Source: Komagataeibacter xylinus NBRC 15237 (GTDB taxonomy: Bacteria > Pseudomonadota > Alphaproteobacteria > Acetobacterales > Acetobacteraceae). From it: a stretch of DNA of 64,000 nucleotides. The stretch covers positions 41,997 through 105,996 of the forward strand of contig NZ_BCTP01000008.1 of NCBI RefSeq assembly GCF_001571345.1, given 5' to 3'. Below are positions 16,833-25,758 of the stretch, in pieces. Position 1 is the stretch's first letter. Each line of letters opens with the position of its first letter. Made by a program: the position numbers and the translations under genes. Under the pieces are notes generated by a model. The model made no database searches, was not told where the DNA came from, and was given only the letters and a program-made list of their open reading frames with translations.

Positions 16833-18332
16833 TTGACGGGGATCAGACGCTATATCCGTTTCTATGTCGGAAACGCATATCATGAGTTGGCCACTATCGC
16901 GCCAACACGCACGCTGCTGGACTGGCTACGCGAGGAACGTGGCCTGACCGGCACCAAGGAAGGCTGCAACGAGGGCGATTGCGGGGCCTGCACGGTGCTC
17001 GTGGTCAGGCTGGAGGGCGAACGCCTGGTCTGGCGCGCGGTCAATGCGTGCATCCAGTTCGTGTCCATGCTCGATGGCGCGCAGGTGCTCACCATCGAGG
17101 ACATGCGCGCGCCTGATGGCAGCCTGCACCCGGTGCAGCAGGCCATGGTAGACCATCACGGTTCGCAATGCGGCTTCTGCACGCCGGGCTTTGTCATGTC
17201 CATGGTGGCGGGCCGCAAGGCGGCAGGGCTTGGGCAGGATGAACGCGGCATTGACGACATGCTGGCAGGCAACCTGTGCCGTTGCACCGGCTATGCGCCC
17301 ATCGTGCGCGCCATGCGCCACGCCATGCAGGCGGGGCCTGACCATTTCGATGCGATGGCCGATGACATGGCCGCGCGCCTGCGCACCCTGCGCGATGGCA
17401 CCACGGTTGACATGGCCGGACCCACGGGCCGCCTGACCATTCCGGCAACGGTGGATGCGCTGGCCCACACGCTGCTTGAGAACCCCGATTCCCGCATCGT
17501 GGCGGGGGCCACCGATGTGGGGCTGTGGGTGACCAAGGGCCTGCGCGACCTGCCGCATGTGATTGCGATTGGCCAGATTGCCGACCTGCGGCGTATCGAG
17601 GTGACGCCGCAGGGGCTTTTCCTCGGTGCGGCGGTGACATGGCAGGAAGCCCGCGCCGCACTGGCGGAAATCCTGCCCCAGCCGGATGAAGAGGTGTTCC
17701 GCCGCATCGGCTCGGTGCAGGTGCGCAATGCGGGCACGGTGTGCGGCAACATCGCCAACGGCTCGCCCATTGGTGATGGCCCGCCGGTGCTGATTGCGGC
17801 AGGAGCTACCGTGCATCTGCGCCGGGGCGATACGCGCCGCACCCTCGCGCTGGAAGATTTCTTCATCGATTACGGCAAACAGGACCGCGCGCCGGGCGAA
17901 TTTGTGGAAGGGATCACCATTCCCGTTCCCGCGCCTGATACGGTCATCCGCGGCTGGAAGGTGTCCAAGCGGTTCGATCAGGATATCTCGGCCATTCTGG
18001 GTGCGTTTTCGCTCACGCTTGCGCCCGATGGCACCATCAGTAACCCGCGCATCGCCTTTGGCGGCATGGCGGCCACCCCGCGCCGTGCATTACGCACGGA
18101 AGAAGCCCTTGCGGGCCAGAAGTGGAATGATGCCACGCTGGAAGCCGCGCGTGCGGCGATCATGGCCGATTTCACCCCCCTGACCGACATGCGGGCGAGT
18201 GCATGGTATCGCAGCACGGTCGCCGCCAACCTGCTCACCCGGCTTTATGCCGATTGCGGGCCGCAGGCCGCCCGCGTGCCCACCAGCGTGCATGCCGCCT
18301 GCACCGCCACGGGAGACCACGCTCATGGCTGA
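16833..18332 (+). CDS. xdhA: Xanthine dehydrogenase small subunit (2Fe-2S and FAD domains)
   Basis: XdhA carries the electron chain of xanthine dehydrogenase. Its N-terminal 160 residues hold two 2Fe-2S clusters: CNEGDCGACTVLV plus the later Cys in VNACIQFVSML, then CGFCTPGFVMSM and GNLCRCTGYAPI. The FAD domain follows with RIVAGATDVGLWV, RRIGSVQVRNAGTVCGNIANGSPIGD and the C-terminal CO-dehydrogenase flavoprotein region (WKVSKRFDQDISA). The TTG at 16833 has AAGGGA seven bases upstream and gives the usual family N terminus; ATG 16764 is an in-frame alternative adding 23 residues. The end overlaps xdhB by eight bases. A possible operator lies at 16735-16751. Confidence 0.95.
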   Translation: MTGIRRYIRFYVGNAYHELATIAPTRTLLDWLREERGLTGTKEGCNEGDCGACTVLVVRLEGERLVWRAVNACIQFVSMLDGAQVLTIEDMRAPDGSLHPVQQAMVDHHGSQCGFCTPGFVMSMVAGRKAAGLGQDERGIDDMLAGNLCRCTGYAPIVRAMRHAMQAGPDHFDAMADDMAARLRTLRDGTTVDMAGPTGRLTIPATVDALAHTLLENPDSRIVAGATDVGLWVTKGLRDLPHVIAIGQIADLRRIEVTPQGLFLGAAVTWQEARAALAEILPQPDEEVFRRIGSVQVRNAGTVCGNIANGSPIGDGPPVLIAAGATVHLRRGDTRRTLALEDFFIDYGKQDRAPGEFVEGITIPVPAPDTVIRGWKVSKRFDQDISAILGAFSLTLAPDGTISNPRIAFGGMAATPRRALRTEEALAGQKWNDATLEAARAAIMADFTPLTDMRASAWYRSTVAANLLTRLYADCGPQAARVPTSVHAACTATGDHAHG

Positions 18333-20673
18333 TGCAAACATCGCGGCCACCGCCGCTCCCGTGCCCGGTGGCGCATCGCAAAGCCTGCGGCATGAAAGTG
18401 CGGCCATGCATGTGCAGGGCACGGCCAGCTACATTGACGACCTGCCCGAACCCCGTGGCACGCTGCACCTCGTGCCCGGCCTGAGCGCGCGCGCCCATGC
18501 CCGCATTGCCTCCATGAACCTTGACGCCGTGCAGCAGGCCGAGGGCGTGGTGGCGGTCTATACGGCGGCCGACATACCGGGTGAGAACCAGATCAGCCCG
18601 GTGGGCAAGGGCGATGAGCCGCTGCTGGCCAGGGATATTGTTTCCTTTTACGGCCAGCCGATGTTCGTGGTCGCTGCCACCACGCGCGGTGCCGCCCGGC
18701 GCGCGGCGCGGCTGGCGGTTGTGGAATACGAGGATCTTCCCGCCATCGTCGATATCGCGCAGGCCCGCGAAAACGGCAGCCCGCTTGTCTGGCGGCCCAT
18801 GGAAATGAAGCGCGGCGACGTTCTGGCCGGGCTGGAACACGCGCCGCGCAGGCTTTCGGGCCGCATTACGGTGGGCGGGCAGGAGCATTTCTACCTTGAA
18901 GGGCAGGTGGCGCTGGCCCGACCGGGTGAAGAGGGGGAGATGCATGTCACCTCCTCCACCCAGCACCCGACCGAGACGCAGCATATGGTCGCCCATGTGC
19001 TCGACCGTCCTGCCAACCTCGTTACCGTCGAGGTGCGGCGCATGGGCGGCGGCTTTGGCGGCAAGGAAACGCAGGCCAATGCCTGTGCCTGCCTCGCCGC
19101 CCTCGTGGCCGACAGGACGGGCCGGGCCGCCAAGATGCGCCTCGACCGTGATGACGACATGACCATGACCGGCAAGCGCCATGACTTCGTGATCGATTAC
19201 GATGCAGGCTTTACCGATGAAGGCCGGATCGTGGCGGTGGACATGGTGCTCGCCGCGCGGTGCGGCTGGTCGGCCGACCTGTCCGGCCCGGTCATCGACC
19301 GGGCGCTGTTCCATGCCGATAACGCCTATTTCTACCCCGATGTGCGCCTGCGCTCGGAGCCGCTGCGCACCAACACGCAGTCCAACACCGCCTATCGCGG
19401 TTTTGGCGGCCCGCAGGGCATTGTCGCCGCCGAGCGCGTGATCGAGGAGATTGCCTTCGCCACCGGCCTCGACCCGCTCGAGGTCCGCCAGCGCAACGTC
19501 TATGGCACGCATGACCGTAACGTCACGCCGTACAACATGGTGGTGGAGGACTCGATCACCCACGACCTGCTGCCCGCACTGGCCCGGCGCTGCCATTATG
19601 CGCAGCGCCGCGCGGCATGCCGCGAATTCAATGCCACCAGCCCCTACCTGCGGCGCGGCATTGCCATCACCCCGGTCAAATTCGGCATCTCGTTCACCGC
19701 TACCCATTACAATCAGGCAGGCGCGCTGGTGCATGTCTACACCGATGGCTCGGTGCAGGTGAACCACGGCGGCACCGAGATGGGGCAGGGGCTGCACACC
19801 AAGATGGTGCAGGTGGCCATGCGCGAATTCGGCCTTGGCCCCGATCAGGTGCGCATTACCGCCACCACCACCGGCAAGGTGCCCAACACATCGGCCACGG
19901 CGGCCTCGAGCGGGGCGGACCTCAATGGCATGGCGGTGCTTGATGCCGTGCGCCGCATCAAGCGCAGGCTGGTGGAATTTGCTGCAAGCCACTGGAACGT
20001 GAGCGAGGACGAAGTGCGTTTCGCGCCCGATGGCGTGCATGTGGGCCATAAGGTCATCGCGTTCTCGCACCTGACCCGGCAGGCCTATTTCGCGCGTGTG
20101 TCCATGTCGGCCAACGGGTTCTATAAAACCCCCAAGATCTCGTGGAATGGCGATACGGGGCAGGGGCGGCCCTTCTATTACTTCGCCTACGGGGCCGCAT
20201 GTTCGGAGGTGGTGATCGACCTCCTGACCGGCGAGACAAGGATCGACCGCGTGGACATCCTGCATGATGCAGGCCAGTCGCTGAACCCGGCCCTCGACAT
20301 CGGCCAGATCGAGGGCGGCTTCGTGCAGGGTGCTGGCTGGCTGACCTGCGAGGAACTGGTGTGGGACGAGGCAGGCCGCCTGCGCACGCACGCGCCCAGC
20401 ACCTATAAAATTCCCGCCTGTTCCGACCGCCCGCGCGTGTTCAATGTGGACCTGCTGGAAAACGCACCCAACCGCGAGCACACCATCTTCCGCTCCAAGG
20501 CGGTGGGCGAGCCGCCTTTCGTGCATGGGGTGTCCGTGCTGCAGGCGATATCGGATGCGCTGGCCAGCCTTGATGGCTACCGCACCTGCCCCCTTCTCGA
20601 TGCGCCCGCCACGCCGGAGATGATCCTGCGCACGGCACAGCGCCTGCGCCGCGACCGGCCTCCGGCCCGCTGA
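18325..20673 (+). CDS. xdhB: Xanthine dehydrogenase molybdopterin-binding subunit
   Basis: XdhB holds the molybdenum cofactor and oxidises hypoxanthine and xanthine to urate. The 782-residue protein shows HVQGTASYIDDLPEP at the start, MGGGFGGKETQ and AYRGFGGPQG (cofactor and substrate Arg regions), QVNHGGTEMGQGLHTKM, and near the C terminus KAVGEPPFVHGVSVLQAI containing the catalytic Glu. Length and motif order are those of bacterial XdhB. The ATG at 18325, preceded by GGGAGA, lies inside the end of xdhA, so the subunits are translationally coupled. XdhC follows five bases later and would insert the sulfurated cofactor. Confidence 0.96.
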   Translation: MADANIAATAAPVPGGASQSLRHESAAMHVQGTASYIDDLPEPRGTLHLVPGLSARAHARIASMNLDAVQQAEGVVAVYTAADIPGENQISPVGKGDEPLLARDIVSFYGQPMFVVAATTRGAARRAARLAVVEYEDLPAIVDIAQARENGSPLVWRPMEMKRGDVLAGLEHAPRRLSGRITVGGQEHFYLEGQVALARPGEEGEMHVTSSTQHPTETQHMVAHVLDRPANLVTVEVRRMGGGFGGKETQANACACLAALVADRTGRAAKMRLDRDDDMTMTGKRHDFVIDYDAGFTDEGRIVAVDMVLAARCGWSADLSGPVIDRALFHADNAYFYPDVRLRSEPLRTNTQSNTAYRGFGGPQGIVAAERVIEEIAFATGLDPLEVRQRNVYGTHDRNVTPYNMVVEDSITHDLLPALARRCHYAQRRAACREFNATSPYLRRGIAITPVKFGISFTATHYNQAGALVHVYTDGSVQVNHGGTEMGQGLHTKMVQVAMREFGLGPDQVRITATTTGKVPNTSATAASSGADLNGMAVLDAVRRIKRRLVEFAASHWNVSEDEVRFAPDGVHVGHKVIAFSHLTRQAYFARVSMSANGFYKTPKISWNGDTGQGRPFYYFAYGAACSEVVIDLLTGETRIDRVDILHDAGQSLNPALDIGQIEGGFVQGAGWLTCEELVWDEAGRLRTHAPSTYKIPACSDRPRVFNVDLLENAPNREHTIFRSKAVGEPPFVHGVSVLQAISDALASLDGYRTCPLLDAPATPEMILRTAQRLRRDRPPAR

Positions 20674-20678
20674 ACCCC

Positions 20679-21533
20679 ATGAGCATGGAAATGCGCGCCG
20701 ATCTGGCCCGGTGGCGGCTCATGGGCCAGCCCGTTGCCCGGATCAGCGTATCCGCCGCGCGTGGCTCCACCCCGCGCGAGGCGGGCACTTTCATGCTGGT
20801 CACGCCCACGGAGCAGTCCGGCACGGTGGGCGGTGGCGAGCTTGAATGGAACGCTGTCCATCACGCCCGCGCCCTGCTGGACACGGGGGGCGGGGCGCAG
20901 GATCTGCGCGTTGACCTTGGCGGCCGTTCCGGGCAGTGCTGCGGCGGCGAGGTGATGCTGTTCATTGATATGCCCGATGGCAGTGGGCTCGACGCCATCA
21001 TGGCGGAACTCGAGCGCCAGCGCCGCGAGGCCCCGCTGCTTGTGCTGTTCGGGGCAGGGCATGTGGGCCGCGCGCTGGCCCATGTGCTGGCCCCGCTGCC
21101 GCTGCGGCTGGCCTGGTGCGATTCGCGCCCGCATGAATTCGGCCCCGTCATTCCCCCCGGCGTGGACGTGCATGATGATGGCGACTGGCAGCGTCTTGTA
21201 ACCGATGCGCCCGCAGGCTCCGGCGCGCTGGTGCTGACGCAGAGCCACGCGCTTGACAGCCTGATTGTTGCATCCATCCTTGAACGGGGCGATTTTCGCT
21301 ATGTGGGCCTGATCGGCTCGCACACCAAGCGCCGCCGCTTCGAGATGGCCTTCCGTGCGCTCGGCCTGCCCGAAGACCGCATCAATGCCATGGTCTGCCC
21401 CATCGGGGGGCAGGGCGTGCGCGACAAGCGGCCGCCGGTCATCGCGGCGCTGGTGGCGGCGGAAATCGTCACGCGCTTCCTGCACGCGCCACAGGAAGAA
21501 GGTGATGCAGATGGGGATGAGACACGCTTATGA
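20679..21533 (+). CDS. xdhC: Xanthine dehydrogenase accessory protein XdhC
   Basis: XdhC binds molybdenum cofactor, supports its sulfuration and hands it to XdhB. The 284-residue protein shows the family pattern: SVSAARGSTPREAGTFMLV near the N terminus, GTVGGGELEWNA, the Cys motif GRSGQCCGGEV near residue 86, a Rossmann-like LVLFGAGHVGRAL near residue 122, and GLIGSHTKRRRFEMAFRALG near the C terminus. It starts five bases after xdhB and its stop overlaps the LysR gene by four bases, so xdhA-B-C and the regulator form one transcript. Confidence 0.95.
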   Translation: MSMEMRADLARWRLMGQPVARISVSAARGSTPREAGTFMLVTPTEQSGTVGGGELEWNAVHHARALLDTGGGAQDLRVDLGGRSGQCCGGEVMLFIDMPDGSGLDAIMAELERQRREAPLLVLFGAGHVGRALAHVLAPLPLRLAWCDSRPHEFGPVIPPGVDVHDDGDWQRLVTDAPAGSGALVLTQSHALDSLIVASILERGDFRYVGLIGSHTKRRRFEMAFRALGLPEDRINAMVCPIGGQGVRDKRPPVIAALVAAEIVTRFLHAPQEEGDADGDETRL

Positions 21534-22486
21534 ACGATCCGCTTTCGCGCACGCCCCGCATGATGCGCCTGCACGCACGGGGCATTTCCTACTTCAATGC
21601 GGTGCGGGAATGCCGTTCCATCCGCGAGGCGGCGCGCAGGCTCAATGTCACGCCCTCGGCGCTGACGCGGCAGCTCGCGCAGATGGAGGCCGAGATCGGC
21701 GCGCCCCTGTTCGATCGCCTGCCCGAAGGCATGGTCCTGACCGAGGTGGGCACCATCATGGCCCGCCACATCGTGACCGTGATGCAGGATGCCGCCCGCA
21801 CGGAGGAGCAGATCAACGCCCTGTCCGGACGGCATGACGGCAGGCTGCGCATCATGGCGGTGGAAGGCATAGCAGGCCAGCTCCTGCCCGCGCTGCTCGA
21901 GCGCATCATCTCGGCCTTCCCCACCGTTGAGCTGCATGTGGAGGTCGGCGCCCCCAAGACCATCGTCTCGGCATTGCAGGACGGGCGGGTCGACCTTGGC
22001 ATCGCGTTCTCGCTGGCGCTTTACCCCGAATTGCGGCGGGTGGCGGTGGGGCACTTTCCCGTTGGTGCCGTGGTGCGCGCCGATCACCCGCTGGCGCACC
22101 TGCGCACGGTCACGGTGGAGGAATGCGTGGCCTACCGCCTGATCCTGCCCACGCGCACGCTCTCGCTCTACCGCGTGATGGAGCCGATGCTGCGCCCGTG
22201 GCAGGACCGGCTGAACGTGGTGCTGCATACCGGCTCGATCGAACTGACCAACCGCATGGTGCTTGCAGGCGCGGGGCTGGCCTTCCAGTCGCCGCTGGCG
22301 GTGGGCGTGCAGCCCGGCCAGGACAGCCTGCGCCACGTGCCGTTGCGTGACACCCGCGCCGTGACCGACCTCGGGGCCTATGTGCGCGAATCCCGCTGGC
22401 TGCCGCCATTGCTTGAAACCGTGATCGAGGAACTGCGCCTTGAACTGCGCCGCGTGCAGGGCGTGAGCGACGAGCGCGCGGTCTGA
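21530..22486 (+). CDS. LysR-family transcriptional regulator of the purine block
   Basis: A 318-residue LysR regulator. The N-terminal winged helix-turn-helix reads YFNAVRECRSIREAARRLNVTPSALTRQLAQMEAEIGAPLFDRLPEGMVLTEVG, the hallmark of the family, split here only by slightly unusual residues; the C-terminal part is the type-2 periplasmic-binding-like effector domain. It is coupled to xdhC by an ATGA overlap and is followed by 174 bases rich in dyad symmetry before the next operon. Its position between the xdh genes and the urate-to-oxamate genes suggests control of both halves, with urate, xanthine or allantoin as possible effector. This is inference from context. Confidence 0.93.
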   Translation: MNDPLSRTPRMMRLHARGISYFNAVRECRSIREAARRLNVTPSALTRQLAQMEAEIGAPLFDRLPEGMVLTEVGTIMARHIVTVMQDAARTEEQINALSGRHDGRLRIMAVEGIAGQLLPALLERIISAFPTVELHVEVGAPKTIVSALQDGRVDLGIAFSLALYPELRRVAVGHFPVGAVVRADHPLAHLRTVTVEECVAYRLILPTRTLSLYRVMEPMLRPWQDRLNVVLHTGSIELTNRMVLAGAGLAFQSPLAVGVQPGQDSLRHVPLRDTRAVTDLGAYVRESRWLPPLLETVIEELRLELRRVQGVSDERAV

Positions 22487-22509
22487 GCTCTGTTGCGATT
22501 TAAGCAACG

Positions 22510-22526
22510 GAATGATGAAATCATTC
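22510..22526. promoter_or_regulatory. Operator-like dyad GAATGAT-GAA-ATCATTC
   Basis: A perfect 7-3-7 inverted repeat 150 bases before the flavoprotein gene, just after the LysR stop. Spacing and AT content suit a LysR-type binding site. Confidence 0.5.
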
Positions 22527-22588
22527 TACTGGACGAAACACCCAGCGGGCTGATTAGATCAACCCATCGTGGTGCGGTTGGGGGATAT

Positions 22589-22616
22589 CCGCATGACGTC
22601 GGGGGACGTCATGCGG
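22589..22616. promoter_or_regulatory. Perfect 12-bp inverted repeat upstream of the urate hydroxylase candidate
   Basis: Arms CCGCATGACGTC and GACGTCATGCGG with a GGGG spacer, 45 bases before the ATG at 22661. It could be an operator placed over the transcription start or a leader hairpin. There is no T tract, so an intrinsic terminator for the LysR transcript is less likely. Confidence 0.55.
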
Positions 22617-22660
22617 GGCTGCATCAGCCAAAGCCGAAAAAAACAGATGGGGACCCGCAG

Positions 22661-24109
22661 ATGGATACCAACATGCAGCCGAAAGACGGGGGGCTGGCAG
22701 CGCTCGATGCAGCCGTGCGCCGTGACCTGGAAATCATCCGCTATCCGCGCAAGGAATGGGTTCCCCCCATCGAACGTGATGGCCAGCGCGTGCTTGATGT
22801 GGCGATCATTGGCGCGGGGCAGGGCGGCCTTGCCACGGCCTTTGCGCTCAAGCGCAACAACATCACCAATGTGCGCATATTCGACCGGGCATCAAAAGGC
22901 GGGGAAGGCCCGTGGGTGACATTCGCGCGCATGATCACGCTGCGCACGCCCAAATACGTGACCGGCCCCGACCTTGGCGTGCCCTCGCTCACCCCGCGCT
23001 CATGGTATGAGGCGCAGTATGGTGCGCAGGCATGGGAAAAGCTGGACAAGATCCCCCGTGGGGACTGGCAGGCCTATCTTGACTGGTACCGCGACATCCT
23101 CGACCTGCCGGTGGCCAATGATCACGAATTCACGGGTGTGACGTGGGAGGATGGCCTGCTGCGCCTCACCTTCCGCCGCCCCGATGGCACGAGCCATGTG
23201 CATTATGCCCGCAAGCTGGTGCTGGCCACCGGCATCGAGGGCTGTGGCACGTGGCATGTGCCCGACTTCATCCGCAACGGCCTGCCGCGCGAGCGCTATG
23301 CCCATACATCCGAGGCGATCGATTTTGCAGCGCTCAAGGGCAAGCGCATCGGCGTGCTCGGCGCCGGGGCCTCGGCGTTCGATAATGCCGCGACCGCGCT
23401 CGAGGAAGGTGCGGGCAGCGTGACGCTTTGCCTGCGCCGCAAGGAAATTCCCTCCATCAACCCGTACCGGTGGATGGAGAATACCGGCTTCCTCGCCTAT
23501 TACCCCGCCCTGTCCGATGAGTTGCGCTGGGGCTTCATGCGCCGCATCTTCGACCTCAACCAGCCGCCGCCGCAGGATACGTTCTGGCGGTGCCGCAGGC
23601 ATGCAAACTTCGCCTACCGTACCGGCTGCCCCTGGACGGGTGCCCGCATGGAGGGCGACGAGATCGTGGTCGATTCGCCCACCGGCGAGATGCGCTTTGA
23701 CTTCGTGATCATTGGCACGGGCTTCGCCACCGACCTGTCCCGCAGGCCCGAGACCGCATCCTTCGCCCCCTCCGTCGCCCTGTGGGGCGAGCGCTACAAA
23801 GCGCCTGCCGATGCCGAGAGCGCGGTGCTGGAAAGCTATCCCTACCTGGGCGACTGCTACCAGTTCCTGCCGCGCCACAAGGATGATCCGCTGGCGCCCA
23901 TGCTTGCCAACATTCACAATTTCACGTTTTCGGCCACGCCGAGCATGGGGCTGTCGGGGGCCTCGATCAGCGGCATGCGCTTTGGCGTCGAGCGCCTCGC
24001 CCACGGGTTGGGGCGTGACCTTTACGTGGCCGATGGCCGCCAGCACCTTGAAAGTCTGCTGTCCTATGACGTGGCGGAACTAGTCAGTCTCGATCCTCCT
24101 GTTGCATGA
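22661..24109 (+). CDS. FMO-like FAD/NAD(P)-binding oxidoreductase, candidate urate hydroxylase (HpyO-like)
   Basis: The 482-residue protein has an FAD-binding Rossmann motif DVAIIGAGQGGLATAFAL (GAGQGG at residues 51-56) and a second nucleotide-binding motif GKRIGVLGAGASAFDNA near residue 230, the layout of flavin-dependent monooxygenases. No membrane segments are seen. In this cluster a urate-oxidising enzyme is needed between xanthine dehydrogenase and the 5-hydroxyisourate hydrolase, and neither uricase (UOX) nor an HpxO gene is present in the window. HpyO of Xanthomonas is a described flavoprotein urate hydroxylase unrelated to HpxO; this gene is a good candidate for that type, but I cannot align the two here. 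ATG 22661 is preceded by GGGAC; the frame is open upstream to 22493 without family support. It opens the second purine operon. Confidence 0.75.
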   Translation: MDTNMQPKDGGLAALDAAVRRDLEIIRYPRKEWVPPIERDGQRVLDVAIIGAGQGGLATAFALKRNNITNVRIFDRASKGGEGPWVTFARMITLRTPKYVTGPDLGVPSLTPRSWYEAQYGAQAWEKLDKIPRGDWQAYLDWYRDILDLPVANDHEFTGVTWEDGLLRLTFRRPDGTSHVHYARKLVLATGIEGCGTWHVPDFIRNGLPRERYAHTSEAIDFAALKGKRIGVLGAGASAFDNAATALEEGAGSVTLCLRRKEIPSINPYRWMENTGFLAYYPALSDELRWGFMRRIFDLNQPPPQDTFWRCRRHANFAYRTGCPWTGARMEGDEIVVDSPTGEMRFDFVIIGTGFATDLSRRPETASFAPSVALWGERYKAPADAESAVLESYPYLGDCYQFLPRHKDDPLAPMLANIHNFTFSATPSMGLSGASISGMRFGVERLAHGLGRDLYVADGRQHLESLLSYDVAELVSLDPPVA

Positions 24110-24151
24110 TGCACCCCGGGTAGATTTATCCATTCGGGAGAGAGTGAGTAG

Positions 24152-24388
24152 ATGAGTAGCGCTGTAAGCCTTTCACCTTCCGCGCCGGGTGTTGCCGGCG
24201 CGGGGGCAAGCACTGACCACAAGGTGCCCCCCGTGGCAGACATGGCCCGGATGATCGGCCTGACCATTCCGGTGGCCTGCCTGCCTGATGTCGTGGCCAA
24301 TACGGCGTTGCTGCAGGGCTATGCCGACCTCGTGGCAGGCTTCGTGCTGCCCGATGACTGCGAGCCAGCCTACGAGTATGCGCCATGA
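24152..24388 (+). CDS. hpxX: AtzG-like DUF4089 small protein (HpxX homologue)
   Basis: A 78-residue protein whose C-terminal part (MARMIGLTIP, VVANTALLQGYADLVAGF, LPDDCEPAY) matches the AtzG/DUF4089 pattern: a short helical polypeptide that binds the amidase AtzE as its small subunit, in a way recalling GatC with GatA. The N-terminal 28 residues are low-complexity Ser/Ala/Pro. GGAGAGAGTGAG precedes the ATG. Its stop overlaps the start of the AtzE-like gene (ATGA), as expected for partners made in equal amounts. In Klebsiella the analogous gene is hpxX of the uric-acid cluster; its reaction is not settled. Confidence 0.82.
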   Translation: MSSAVSLSPSAPGVAGAGASTDHKVPPVADMARMIGLTIPVACLPDVVANTALLQGYADLVAGFVLPDDCEPAYEYAP

Positions 24389-25758
24389 CCGCGCGCGCCA
24401 TGGGGGCAGCGCTTGGCATCGCCGCTGACATACGCGCAGGCCGCCGCAACGCCGTTGGCGTGGTCACGGCGGTCATTGCCGATATCGAGGCGCGTGATAC
24501 CCGCTTCAACAGCGTGACCCGCATCCTTGGTCCCGCCGCCGTGGCGCAGGCCGAGGACGTGGACAAGGCCATTGCCGCGGGCCGCGACCCCGGCCCGCTC
24601 GCGGGCGTGCCCTTTGGCGTCAAGGACCTGTTTGACGTGCGCGGCGAGGTCACGACCGCAGGCTCCATCGTGCTGCGCGACAACCTGCCCGCCACCGAGG
24701 ATGCCACCGTCATCGCCCGCCTGCGTGCCGCAGGCGCCGTGCCGGTGGCCACCCTGAACATGGATGAATTTGCCTACGGCTTCTCCACCGAGAACGCGCA
24801 TAACGGCACGACCCGCAACCCGCATGACCACGCCCGCCTGGCCGGGGGCTCGTCGGGCGGGTCGGCCGCCGCCGTGGCGGCGGGGCTGCTGCCCTTTACG
24901 CTCGGCTCGGACACCAATGGCTCGATCCGCATCCCCTCCGCGCTGTGCGGGGTGTGGGGGCTCAAGCCCACTTACGGGCAGGTGCCGCTGCGCGGGGTCT
25001 ATCCGTTCGTGGCCAGCCTCGATACCGCAGGCCCCATGGCCGACACGCTTGAAGACCTGGTGGCGGTGTACGGCATCATGTCAGGCCGGGACGTGTCGGT
25101 CCTGCCTGATGTGGCATCGGTGAAAGTGGCGCGGCTGGGGGGCTGGTTTGCCCGCAATGTCAGCACCGGACTGACGGCTGCGATTGATGGCGTGATGGCG
25201 CATCTGGGCCATGACAGCGTGATCGAATTGCCCGAAGTGGCGCGGGCGCGGGCCTCTGCCTTCCTCATCAGTGCGGCGGAGGGGGGCAACCTGCACCTGC
25301 CCCGCCTGCGCAGGCGCTCCATGCAGTATGACCCCGCCACCCGCAATCGCCTCATGGCGGGTGCCATGCTGCCTGCGGCCACCTTCGTGCAGGCGCAGCG
25401 CTTCCGCCGGTGGTTCCGCACGCAGGTGCATGCGGCCTTTGCGCAGGCCGATGTGCTGGTGGCCCCCACCACGGTGGGCGTTGCGCCGCGTATCGACCAG
25501 CCTTCCATCATGGTGGATGGCAAAAGTGTTTCCGCGCGGGCCAATCTGGGTATCTATACCCAGCCCATCAGCCTGGCCGGGCTGCCGGTGCTGGCCACCC
25601 CGCTGGCCGTGGACGGCCTGCCGCTGGGCATCCAGTTGATCGGCGCGCCGGGGGCCGAGACGAAACTGTTCGCCGTGGCCGCCGAACTGCAGCGCGCGGG
25701 CCTTGCCGCCTGCCGCCCGCTTGATGCGGGTTATGCGCAAAAGGAGCAGGCATGCTGA
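24385..25758 (+). CDS. hpxY: AtzE-family amidase (HpxY homologue)
   Basis: The 457-residue protein is an amidase-signature hydrolase. The Ser-cisSer-Lys triad can be located: Lys in GVPFGVKDLFDV near residue 80, the cis-Ser in GGSSGGSAAAVAAG near residue 155, and the nucleophile Ser in TNGSIRIPSALCGVWGLKPTYG near residue 180. It closely resembles AtzE (1-carboxybiuret hydrolase) and GatA in layout. Upstream and overlapping is its AtzG-like partner, downstream and overlapping by seven bases is the HpxW-like gene, the same trio as hpxW/X/Y in Klebsiella. Its substrate in purine breakdown is unproven; a carbamoylated or oxamate-type intermediate would fit. Confidence 0.88.
   Translation: MTARAMGAALGIAADIRAGRRNAVGVVTAVIADIEARDTRFNSVTRILGPAAVAQAEDVDKAIAAGRDPGPLAGVPFGVKDLFDVRGEVTTAGSIVLRDNLPATEDATVIARLRAAGAVPVATLNMDEFAYGFSTENAHNGTTRNPHDHARLAGGSSGGSAAAVAAGLLPFTLGSDTNGSIRIPSALCGVWGLKPTYGQVPLRGVYPFVASLDTAGPMADTLEDLVAVYGIMSGRDVSVLPDVASVKVARLGGWFARNVSTGLTAAIDGVMAHLGHDSVIELPEVARARASAFLISAAEGGNLHLPRLRRRSMQYDPATRNRLMAGAMLPAATFVQAQRFRRWFRTQVHAAFAQADVLVAPTTVGVAPRIDQPSIMVDGKSVSARANLGIYTQPISLAGLPVLATPLAVDGLPLGIQLIGAPGAETKLFAVAAELQRAGLAACRPLDAGYAQKEQAC

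Noticed and set aside
18235..20526. Long minus-strand open frame of about 760 codons opposite xdhB
   Set aside because: High GC content leaves antisense frames open; composition is His/Arg/Gly-rich with no family motif, while the plus strand has full XdhB motifs.
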